In this document: one piece after another, positions 47,338 to 55,097 of the stretch
How the letters are laid out: each line of letters opens with the position of its first letter
Position numbering within the stretch: position 1 is the first letter of the stretch
DNA from: Caulobacter sp. SL161
GTDB taxonomy: Bacteria; Pseudomonadota; Alphaproteobacteria; Caulobacterales; Caulobacteraceae
Reading direction: 5' to 3'
Assembly (NCBI RefSeq): GCF_026672375.1
Contig: NZ_JAPPRA010000001.1
Coordinates: 3,782,001 to 3,846,000, forward strand
DNA: 64,000 nucleotides
Made by a program: the position numbers and the translations under genes
Notes under the pieces: generated by a model
The model's input: only the letters and a program-made list of their open reading frames with translations
Told to the model about the DNA's origin: nothing
The model's database searches: none

Positions 47338-48657
47338 ATGCCCGATTTCGGCGCCAACGACCTCGACGCCTTCTGGATGCCGTTCACGCCGAACCGGCGG
47401 TTCAAGCGCCATCCGCGGATGCTCTCCTCAGCCAGCGGCATGTGGTACCGCACGCCCGAGGGCCGCGAGGTGCTGGACGCGACCTCGGGCCTCTGGTGCG
47501 TCAACGCCGGCCATGATCGACCGAAGATCCGCGAGGCCATCCAGAAGCAGGCGGCAGAAATGGACTATGCGCCCTGCTTCAACATGGGCCACCCGCTGGC
47601 CTTCCAGTTCGCCTCGCGTCTGGCCCAGATCACGCCGAAGGGCCTGGACCGGGTCTTCTTCACCAATTCGGGTTCGGAGTCGGTCGACACCGCGCTGAAG
47701 ATCGCGCTGGCCTATCACCGCGCTCGCGGCAAGGGGACCAAGACCCGGCTGATCGGGCGCGAGCGCGGCTATCACGGCGTGGGCTTTGGCGGCATCTCAG
47801 TGGGCGGCATTCCCAAGAACCGGATGTACTTCGGGTCTCTGCTGACCGGCGTCGACCACCTGCCCCATACCCATGGCCTGCCAGGCAACGCCTTCGCCAG
47901 GGGCCAGCCCGAGAACGGCGCGCACCTGGCCGATGATCTGGAGCGGATCGTCGCCCTGCACGACGCCTCCAACATCGCCGCCGTCATCGTCGAGCCGGTC
48001 GCCGGTTCAACCGGCGTGCTGATTCCGCCGAAGGGTTATCTGGAGCGGCTGCGCGCGATCTGCGACAAGCACGACATCCTGCTGATCTTTGACGAGGTGA
48101 TCACCGGCTTTGGACGGGTCGGCGCGCCGTTCGCCGCCGACCGCTTCGGCGTCACGCCCGACCTGATCTGCATGGCCAAGGGCCTGACCAACGCCGCCGT
48201 GCCCTGCGGCGCCGTGGCGGCCTCGGGCAAGATCTATGACGCGATGATGGACGGCGCCGACGCGCCCATCGAGCTTTTCCACGGCTACACCTATTCGGCC
48301 CACCCGCTGGCCTGCGCCGCCGGGCTGGCGACGCTGGAGACCTATCGCGAAGACGATCTCTTCGCGCGCGCCGCCGGGCTGGAGGGCTATTGGCGGGACG
48401 CGATGCACAGCCTGGCCGACGCCCGCCATGTCGTGGATATCCGCAATCTCGGGCTCATCGCCGGGATCGAGCTTGAACCCCGCCCCGGCGCGCCCACCGC
48501 CCGAGCGATGGAGGTCTTCGAGACCTGTTTCGACGAAGGCCTGCTGATCCGTGTGACCGGCGACATCATCGCCCTGTCGCCGCCGCTGATCCTGGAGAAG
48601 GATCACATCGACCGGATGGTCGAGACGATCCGCAGGGTGCTGGGTCAGGTCGACTAG
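47338..48657 (+). CDS. Omega-amino acid (beta-alanine) - pyruvate aminotransferase
   Basis: A 439-residue class III aminotransferase. FWMPFTPNRRFKRHPRML, LDATSGLWCVNAGHDRPKI, GRERGYHGVGFGGISVGGIP, DHLPHTHGLPGNAF and FDEVITGFGRVG match omega-amino acid:pyruvate transaminases closely; the PLP lysine is in CMAKGLTNAAVPCGA. It transfers the amino group of beta-alanine or related amines to pyruvate. The ATG at 47338 is chosen because AAGGA lies 8 bp before it; two earlier in-frame ATGs lie in or next to the operator. Beta-alanine can arise from spermidine breakdown, which fits the regulon. Confidence 0.9.
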   Translation: MPDFGANDLDAFWMPFTPNRRFKRHPRMLSSASGMWYRTPEGREVLDATSGLWCVNAGHDRPKIREAIQKQAAEMDYAPCFNMGHPLAFQFASRLAQITPKGLDRVFFTNSGSESVDTALKIALAYHRARGKGTKTRLIGRERGYHGVGFGGISVGGIPKNRMYFGSLLTGVDHLPHTHGLPGNAFARGQPENGAHLADDLERIVALHDASNIAAVIVEPVAGSTGVLIPPKGYLERLRAICDKHDILLIFDEVITGFGRVGAPFAADRFGVTPDLICMAKGLTNAAVPCGAVAASGKIYDAMMDGADAPIELFHGYTYSAHPLACAAGLATLETYREDDLFARAAGLEGYWRDAMHSLADARHVVDIRNLGLIAGIELEPRPGAPTARAMEVFETCFDEGLLIRVTGDIIALSPPLILEKDHIDRMVETIRRVLGQVD

Positions 48658-48696
48658 ACCAGCTTAGCTCCAGAAGGCGCCGCCCTAGGTCGCGCC

Positions 48697-49752
48697 CTAG
48701 GCGGTCGCGTCCGGGAAGCCGCGCCACTCGACCCATTCGCCGTAGGGATGGCAGATGGCGAGGATTGTCGTGTCGCCGTCCGGCCAACGCGTGCAGCGCA
48801 GCTGCACCTCGCGGCGATCGGGCGTCCACTCCAGACCGATCTCGACGAGCGGCCGATCCGCCGTGGCCCCCGCGCCGGCGGCGGCCATCATCTTGGCGAC
48901 GCTCTGGCGCTCCCGATCGCTCAGGTACTGGATGAACATCGTGTGGACCACCGCACGGCAGACGCCCTCGGGCTGGCGCTCGGCCAGCCGCTGAGCGAGC
49001 CACAGCCTGGCGTCCCCGCGATGGACCTGCGGCGGATGGGCGACGGCGATCTGCAGGGCCGCTTCGAGCCGCTGCGAGCGCGCGGGCTGGTCGGCCCAGG
49101 TGAAGGAAAGCAACCGCTCGCGATGCGAGGGATCAAGCGCGCTGAGGGGGCTCAGATCCACGCCTTGCGCGGACTCGATCGACACGTCCGCGACCGGCGG
49201 GTCAGCGCCGCGCCAGACAGGGGCGATGCGGACGGGAGACGAGACGTCGCCCGCAGCGACTGCGCCCAGCTGATAGGCGTATCGGTCAAGATTGAGGTTC
49301 AGACCGCAGCTGGAGCCCAGCTCCAGGATCTGGAACGGCGTCGGCCGCTGCTTGGCCACCGCCATCAACGCCGCCATCACGGCCGCCCCGCGGGCCACCT
49401 CGTTGGTCTGGGTCGGATAGCGCATCCAGTCGGCGATGAACTGATCTTCCTGCGCCAGCGCCTCGGCGATCGCGCCATCGAAATCGTCGTGCTCGCCATT
49501 GTAAAGATCCGCGAGGTATCGCGGCTGACCCCGGCGCGCCAGGGCGTGAAGGGCTCCGTTGACGCGCATCGCAACAGCGGCTGCAGCGGGGTCGCCCCGC
49601 CAGCCCTCGATCATCTTGCTGCTGCGCGGCGCAAGGGGCAGCTGGCGATCGACGGCCTCCAGAACGGCGGCGACGAAAGCAGAGCCCGTCGAGCGGCATT
49701 TTTCCGCCTGGCGCACCAACTCATACTTAGCGCCAGTTGCGAGCGTGATCAT
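48697..49752 (-). CDS. DUF2332 family protein
   Basis: A 351-residue protein of the DUF2332 family, function unknown. Features include an N-terminal helical region, RQAEKCRSTGSAFVAAVLEA, QTNEVARGAAVMAALMAVA, then ILELGSSCGLNLNLDRYAY, which resembles a SAM-binding glycine motif and hints at a methyltransferase-like fold. The C-terminal WRGFPD is typical of the family. The ATG at 49752 is preferred over an earlier in-frame codon. It is divergent from the chemoreceptor, with over 330 bp between. Confidence 0.85.
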   Translation of the reverse strand: MITLATGAKYELVRQAEKCRSTGSAFVAAVLEAVDRQLPLAPRSSKMIEGWRGDPAAAAVAMRVNGALHALARRGQPRYLADLYNGEHDDFDGAIAEALAQEDQFIADWMRYPTQTNEVARGAAVMAALMAVAKQRPTPFQILELGSSCGLNLNLDRYAYQLGAVAAGDVSSPVRIAPVWRGADPPVADVSIESAQGVDLSPLSALDPSHRERLLSFTWADQPARSQRLEAALQIAVAHPPQVHRGDARLWLAQRLAERQPEGVCRAVVHTMFIQYLSDRERQSVAKMMAAAGAGATADRPLVEIGLEWTPDRREVQLRCTRWPDGDTTILAICHPYGEWVEWRGFPDATA

Positions 49753-50086
49753 AAAATACAATCCCAACGGGCGTAAGCCCTTAAGGTGGTACAGAGCATA
49801 ATCGAAGCACCAGAAGCTGTCTTCGCCTCTGCTTAACCTCGGAATTCTTCTAGTCTTGCGACTTTGGACACCTAACGACGACGCCTCTTAAGGCCGTATA
49901 AATTACGACCAACCTGTCGGGTGACACTATGTCGCATGGTTAGGAGGGCGCCTACGAAACGTCGTTAAGAGGCGAGCAATCACTCTTCTATAGCTCTGGG
50001 GGACGGCCGCGTGGCGCGAGGTCCGTCGCACAGGCGATTTCGCCTGGAGGACGGATCAGCGCTGCGGCCGCGCTGAGGACCCGCCA
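49753..50086. other. 334-bp intergenic region with motif GACACTATGTCGCATG (49923-49938)
   Basis: A non-coding gap between divergent starts. It holds GACACTATGTCGCATG at 49923-49938, which matches sites before the two TonB receptors at 52184 and 55098. It also has a distant inverted repeat CGCCTCTTAA (49882-49891) / TTAAGAGGCG (49965-49974) that brackets this motif. Both are likely regulatory. No small gene or RNA is evident. Confidence 0.6.
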
Positions 50087-51928
50087 GTGAGTATTGGAAC
50101 GATGACGACCGCCATGAACATTCCCAAGAAGCTCAGCCTGTCGTTTGTCTTCATCTGCGTTTCCGCAGCCCTCATGATGGTCGTCTTCCTGGCCACGATC
50201 CTGATGATCCGCGCCTCGACGGAAAGCAGCAATCATAGCCAACAGATCCACGCGGACGCGCTGGCGCTCGAGACGGCTATTCTGCGTCAGAACAGCCAGT
50301 TCCGCGGCTATCTCGTCACCGGCGACAGCACCTACCTGAAGTCCTACTACGAGGGCCGGGACGAGTACGATCAGGTCTCGGCGAAGCTGGCCTCGACGCT
50401 CACCGATCCCGAGATGCTCAAGCACATCGAAGACTCGCGCGTGGCGACCCTCGCCTGGCGCAAGGCGTGGGGCGATCGCCTGATCGAGGTGGTTAAGGCC
50501 GGCCAGCGCGACGCCGCGCAGCAGGAAGTCCGCGACGCGGGCAAGAAGGTGCTGGTCAGCGCCGCAGTGCTGCCGCTGCGCGAGGTCCGCAACGCCGAGG
50601 TCAAGAACATCGCCCAGAACGGCGCGCGTCAGCAAACCGCCATCGTCACGGCGATCACGGCCCTGGTCATCGGCGGCATCGCCCTGATCACCATCGCGAT
50701 GATGGCCTCGCGCATCCTCAGCCGCTCGATCGCCCGCCCGATCACGACCCTGACCGCCGCCATGACGCAGCTCGCGCGCGGCGACAATGAAATCTCGGTC
50801 GACGCCAACCGCGGCGACGAGCTGGGCGACATGGCCCGCGCCGTGCTCGTGTTCCGCGACGCCGCCCTGGCCAAGGCCGAAGCCGACCGCGCCAAGGAAG
50901 AGGCCGATCGCGCCAAGGCCGCGGCCGACCCCGCCAAGCTGGGCGCCGAGGCGGCCCAGCGCCGCGTGGTCGAGACCCTGGACACCGCCCTGGCGGCTCT
51001 GGCGTCCGGCGACCTGACCCACGTCATCAGCAACCCGTTCGAGCCCGAGTACGAGCGCCTGCGCCAGTCGTTCAACAGCGCCGTGGAAGGGCTCGAGCAG
51101 AGCATTTCCGGCGTCGCCCGCTCGGCCAAGAGCGTGCGTTCGGGCGCCGCCGAGATCTACACGGCCTCCGAAGACCTCTCGCGCCGCACCGAACAGCAGG
51201 CCTCGCGCCTGCAAGAGACGACCACTGCGACCCAGCAGGTCACCGTCATGGTCGGCGAGACCGCGCAACGCGCCGCCGACGCCCGGACTGCGATCGAGGT
51301 CGCGAACGGCAACGCCGCCGACGGCGGTGCGATCGTCAACGAAGCGATCTCGGCGATGGACGCCATCCAAACGAGCTCGGAAGAGATCAGCCAGATCATC
51401 AACCTGATCGACAGCATCACCTTCCAGACCAACCTGCTGGCGCTGAACGCCGGTGTCGAAGCCGCACGCGCCGGCGACGCGGGCAAGGGCTTCGCCGTCG
51501 TGGCCTCGGAAGTGCGCGCCCTGGCTCAGCGCTCGGCCGACGCCGCGCGGGATATCAAGACGCTCATCCACACGTCCTCGGAGCAGGTGGCCAGCGGCGT
51601 GCGCCGGGTCGGCGACACCGGCCAGATGCTGACGCTCATCGGCTCGAAGATCGTCGACACCAACACGCTCATCAACGAGATCGCGCTGAACACCGAGACC
51701 CAGGCCGACAATCTGAAGCAGGTCAGCAGCGCCGTCGCCAGCATGGACAGCATGACCCAGCAAAACGCGGCGATGGTGAAGGAAGCGACGGCGGCCGCAC
51801 GCAGCCTCGCCGGCGAAGCCGACGAGCTGGCCACTCTGGTCGCCCGCTTCCGCCTGCGCTCGGCGGATTTCGGCCAGGCCTCAGCGCCCGCCGCGCGCTC
51901 CCTGAGGGCTGCAGGCGGTCGGGGCTAA
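50087..51928 (+). CDS. Methyl-accepting chemotaxis protein with CHASE3 sensor domain
   Basis: A transmembrane chemoreceptor of 613 residues: TM1 (about 17-41), a periplasmic CHASE3-like helical domain (about 45-180, with QFRGYLVTGDSTYLKSYYEG), TM2 (about 185-207), HAMP (about 208-262), an Ala/Lys/Asp-rich coiled coil, a second HAMP-like segment (GDLTHVISNPFEPEY) and the MCP signalling domain. The hairpin tip FQTNLLALNAGVEAARAGDA is intact. The GTG at 50087 is chosen because GAGGA lies 7 bp before it; ATGs at 50102 and 50114 are alternatives. Its upstream motif links it to the TonB receptors that follow. Confidence 0.93.
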   Translation: MSIGTMTTAMNIPKKLSLSFVFICVSAALMMVVFLATILMIRASTESSNHSQQIHADALALETAILRQNSQFRGYLVTGDSTYLKSYYEGRDEYDQVSAKLASTLTDPEMLKHIEDSRVATLAWRKAWGDRLIEVVKAGQRDAAQQEVRDAGKKVLVSAAVLPLREVRNAEVKNIAQNGARQQTAIVTAITALVIGGIALITIAMMASRILSRSIARPITTLTAAMTQLARGDNEISVDANRGDELGDMARAVLVFRDAALAKAEADRAKEEADRAKAAADPAKLGAEAAQRRVVETLDTALAALASGDLTHVISNPFEPEYERLRQSFNSAVEGLEQSISGVARSAKSVRSGAAEIYTASEDLSRRTEQQASRLQETTTATQQVTVMVGETAQRAADARTAIEVANGNAADGGAIVNEAISAMDAIQTSSEEISQIINLIDSITFQTNLLALNAGVEAARAGDAGKGFAVVASEVRALAQRSADAARDIKTLIHTSSEQVASGVRRVGDTGQMLTLIGSKIVDTNTLINEIALNTETQADNLKQVSSAVASMDSMTQQNAAMVKEATAAARSLAGEADELATLVARFRLRSADFGQASAPAARSLRAAGGRG

Positions 51929-52064
51929 TCCCGGCGGCGGCGCCGCCGCCCCCCCCCATCCATCGACATCTATTGCGTCGAGCGCCCCGACAGGAGCGCT
52001 CGCGCCGTCTCGCTTGCGCCTCGCGAGCCGGAGCTCGAACTGCGATCATAGCGACAGTAAACAC

Positions 52065-52080
52065 GACATAATGTCGCACC
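52065..52080. promoter_or_regulatory. Shared motif GACATAATGTCGCACC upstream of TonB receptor 1
   Basis: It contains CGACAT-A-ATGTCG (52064-52076), a 6-1-6 inverted repeat, and ends about 104 bp before the receptor ATG. Downstream, GCTATAAC at 52118-52125 matches the Caulobacter housekeeping -10 consensus GCTANAWC. The same motif precedes the second receptor at nearly the same distance, and the chemoreceptor. Confidence 0.6.
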
Positions 52081-52183
52081 ACAAAGTCGTGGCCGATAAT
52101 TTCGGGTTTACCTTGTTGCTATAACAGATAAACCAACAGACACCCCAAAGTATATATAATTAAGAAATACACGGAGTTCTCTC

Positions 52184-54697
52184 ATGAAGTACTTGCTCGC
52201 AACCGCCGCCATCGCGCCGCTCCTGATGTTCTCATCCGCGAATGCAGAAGCGCCGAGCGCCGAGGCCAAGCCTGCCGCTGAAAAGGCCGTGCAAAGCGCC
52301 GGCGGCAAGGCGAGCGGTGAGGCGGTGTTCTCGACCGGCGTCGCCAAGGGCCGTGATCGCCTCGACAGCGCCACGTCCACCAGCGCCCTGCGCGCTTCGG
52401 AATTCGAGACCTACGGCGCCCGATCGCTGGGCGAAGTGCTGCGCAACATCCCCGGCATCCGCGCCGAGTACGCAGGCGGTGAAGGCAACGCGAACTACTC
52501 GATCCGCGGCCTGCCGCTGTCAGGCACCGGCTCCAAATACGTGCAGCTGCAGGAAGACGGCCTGCCCGTCCTCGAATTCGGCGACATGTTGCAGTTCACC
52601 TCCGACATGTTCATGCGCGCCGATCTGAACGTTTCGCAGATCGAGACGATCCGTGGCGGTTCAGCCTCGACCTTCGCCTCGAACTCGCCGGGCGGCGTGA
52701 TCAACCTGATCTCCAAGACCGGCGACACCGAGGGTGGCGCGGTCCAGGGCACCTACGGCCTGAACTACGGCGAAAAGCGCGTCGACGCCGACTACGGCGG
52801 CAAGATCAGCGACACGCTGCGCTTCCATGTCGGCGGCTTCTATCGCCAGGGCGAAGGCCCGCGCGACGTCGGCTACACCGCCTACAAGGGCGGCCAGATC
52901 AAGGCCAACCTAACCAAGACGCTCGAGAACGGCTATGTGCGCGTCCACGCCAAGCTGATGGACGATCGTACGCCGTCCTACCAGTTCGTGCCGATCCGCG
53001 TGACCGGCACCAACGCCGATCCGACCTTCTCGAACCCGGCCAACTTCGACATCAAGACCGACTCGCTGCTGTCGCCCTACACCAGCAACATCGTCACGCT
53101 GGACGCCAACAACAACATCGCGCGCGATGACATCCGCGAAGGCCAGCGCTCCAAGGTCGCCTCTGTGGGCCTCGACTCGCAGATTGAGCTGAACGGCTGG
53201 ACCATCAGCGAGAAGTTCCGCATCTCGAAGATCTCGGGCGGCGTCCGGCAGGTCCGCCCCATCGCTGTCGCCCCGGCGGCCGCACTCGCCTTCGTCTACG
53301 GCGGCGTCGGTGGCGCGCTCAGCTTCGCCACCGGTCCGCAAGTCGGCCAGGCGATCGCCAACCCCACGACGCTCAACGGCAACGGCCTGATGACGTCGAC
53401 GGTGAAGATCAAGAGCGATATCGACAGCCTCGACAACATCACCAACGATCTGCGCGCCAGCCGCGTGTGGAAGGTGGGTGAAGGCAACCTGACGACCACG
53501 GTCGGCTACTATAAGTCATCGCAGGACTACGACTCCTACTGGTCGTTCATGAACGCGCTGACCGACGTCAACGGCGACGGCCAGACGTCGCTGATCAACG
53601 TCCGCACGGCCACCGGCGTGGCCGTTACGCAAGACGGCATGGTGGCCTACGGCGTTGGCGGCGCGCTCTTTCACCGCACCTACGACGTGAAGAACAGCGT
53701 CGATGCGCCTTATGCCTCGATCAACTACCATGTCGGCAAGATCGCCGTGGGCGGCAGCCTGCGCTACGACATGGGCAAGGTCGACGGCACCCTCTACGGC
53801 GCCGAACTGGGCGGTAGCCGCGTGGGTGTCATCTCGCGCGACATGAACAGCGATGGCGTGATCTCGCTGGCGGAAACCAAGACCGCCGCCTTGCCGCTCG
53901 GCCAGCCTGGCCGCGTCGACTACGACTACAACTATCTGAGCTATTCGACGGGCGTGAACTACCGCGTCGCCGAGCAGCTGGCCGTCTTCGCCCGCTATAG
54001 CCGGGGTGGTCGCTCTTCGGCCGAGAAGCTCCTGTTCACCCCGGCGGTCGACTACAACACCGGCAAGCTGGTGGATGCCGATAGCGCCTACGACACCGTC
54101 AAGCAGGCCGAGTTGGGGCTGAAGTACCGGATCTCGGGCGTGACCTTCAACGTCACGGGCTTCTCGGCCAAGACCGGCGAGCGCAACGTCCAGGTCGTCA
54201 GCGGCGCCGATGGCACCACTGACGTCTTGAACATCGTTCGCGGCTACAAGGCCAAGGGCGTCGAGCTGGAAGCCGCTGTCAGCAGGGGCCCGTTCAGCGT
54301 GATCGCCGGCGCCACCTATACCGACGCCAAGATCACCAGCGCCGACCAGAGCGCGGCCCTCGTCGGCAATAAGCCGCGCCACCAAGCCGACTTCATCTAC
54401 TCGGTGACGCCGCAGGTCGAGCTGAAGAACGCCACGGTGGGCTTCAACGTGATCGGCACCACCAGCAGCTTCGCCCAGGACACAAATGAGCTGAAGCTGC
54501 CTGGCTACAAGCTGGTCAACGCCTTCGTGCAGATCCGCCCGATGGAGAACGTGCAGCTGATGCTGAACATCAACAACCTGTTCAACACCTTGGCCATGGT
54601 CGACTCCGAACAGGCCGCCATCCCGGCCAGCGGCGTCATCCTCGGCCGGACTTACGCGGGCCGGACGGCTTCGGCGACGCTGCGGTACACCTTCTAA
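52184..54697 (+). CDS. TonB-dependent receptor, tandem paralogue 1, with EF-hand-like loop
   Basis: An 837-residue outer-membrane receptor. The signal peptide is about 1-21 (ending SSANA), the plug domain about 60-190 (ALRASEFETYGARSLGEVLR, IETIRGGSASTFASNSPGGV), and the barrel ends SATLRYTF. At residues 553-564 the segment DMNSDGVISLAE is a perfect EF-hand-type loop (D-x-N-x-D-G-x-I-S-x-x-E). A second, weaker Asp/Asn-rich loop DVNGDGQTS starts at residue 461. It is very similar along its length to the next gene. The ligand is unknown; calcium binding in an extracellular loop is inferred. Confidence 0.93.
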   Translation: MKYLLATAAIAPLLMFSSANAEAPSAEAKPAAEKAVQSAGGKASGEAVFSTGVAKGRDRLDSATSTSALRASEFETYGARSLGEVLRNIPGIRAEYAGGEGNANYSIRGLPLSGTGSKYVQLQEDGLPVLEFGDMLQFTSDMFMRADLNVSQIETIRGGSASTFASNSPGGVINLISKTGDTEGGAVQGTYGLNYGEKRVDADYGGKISDTLRFHVGGFYRQGEGPRDVGYTAYKGGQIKANLTKTLENGYVRVHAKLMDDRTPSYQFVPIRVTGTNADPTFSNPANFDIKTDSLLSPYTSNIVTLDANNNIARDDIREGQRSKVASVGLDSQIELNGWTISEKFRISKISGGVRQVRPIAVAPAAALAFVYGGVGGALSFATGPQVGQAIANPTTLNGNGLMTSTVKIKSDIDSLDNITNDLRASRVWKVGEGNLTTTVGYYKSSQDYDSYWSFMNALTDVNGDGQTSLINVRTATGVAVTQDGMVAYGVGGALFHRTYDVKNSVDAPYASINYHVGKIAVGGSLRYDMGKVDGTLYGAELGGSRVGVISRDMNSDGVISLAETKTAALPLGQPGRVDYDYNYLSYSTGVNYRVAEQLAVFARYSRGGRSSAEKLLFTPAVDYNTGKLVDADSAYDTVKQAELGLKYRISGVTFNVTGFSAKTGERNVQVVSGADGTTDVLNIVRGYKAKGVELEAAVSRGPFSVIAGATYTDAKITSADQSAALVGNKPRHQADFIYSVTPQVELKNATVGFNVIGTTSSFAQDTNELKLPGYKLVNAFVQIRPMENVQLMLNINNLFNTLAMVDSEQAAIPASGVILGRTYAGRTASATLRYTF

Positions 54698-54726
54698 GAC
54701 ACTGCACCAGAGACTCTGGAACAAAG

Positions 54727-54766
54727 GCGGCCGGGATGCTCACGCATCCCGGCCGCTGCTTTTTTG
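54727..54766 (+). terminator. Rho-independent terminator after TonB receptor 1
   Basis: A 13-bp G/C-rich perfect stem (GCGGCCGGGATGC with GCATCCCGGCCGC), a 4-base loop, then TGCTTTTTT. It is a textbook intrinsic terminator 30 bp after the stop codon. Confidence 0.9.
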
Positions 54767-54977
54767 GAATAGAGACGCAAGGACTGGCGCCCCCACACGG
54801 CCACCTGCGCTCGCTGACTGTTCGCGCTCTGCAGATGGCTGCGGCCCTGTCAAAGCTAATACCGCCCCTGCGAGATCAGACGCGAAGCCGGAAACGCCAA
54901 AAGCGCTCCGCCAAAAGGCTCTCGCCCAAGTAGTGAAGTATCCATAAGGTTGAGTTGAGTTTAGAAAAGCAAATATG

Positions 54978-54993
54978 GACACAATGTCGCACC
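54978..54993. promoter_or_regulatory. Shared motif GACACAATGTCGCACC upstream of TonB receptor 2
   Basis: It differs at one base from GACATAATGTCGCACC upstream of receptor 1 and ends about 105 bp before the ATG, within a base or so of the spacing there. It is probably the binding site of a shared regulator that is not encoded next to it as far as I can tell. Confidence 0.6.
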
Positions 54994-55097
54994 CAACAAA
55001 ACGACATCATAAGTCCTGATTCACCTTATCCGTATACTCGAGAGGCCAAGATTACCTCAAATTACACAGCGCATACAGAAACCTACGGGGCCCTCTC

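Larger units (their letters stand above)
54698..55097. other. 400-bp intergenic region between the tandem TonB receptors
   Basis: It contains a strong terminator (54727-54766), about 150 bp of unassigned sequence, and a promoter region with the shared motif (54978-54993) and A/T-rich DNA up to the second receptor's ribosome site. No supported gene is present; short frames here have no ribosome site or protein character. Each receptor therefore has its own promoter and terminator. Confidence 0.6.

Noticed and set aside
49988..51763. Minus-strand open frame opposite the chemoreceptor
   Set aside because: Biased composition and no motif; the plus strand has an intact MCP with TM segments and a conserved hairpin tip.
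54736..54933. Small open frame between the TonB receptors
   Set aside because: It begins inside the terminator stem, has no ribosome site and shows no protein-like pattern.
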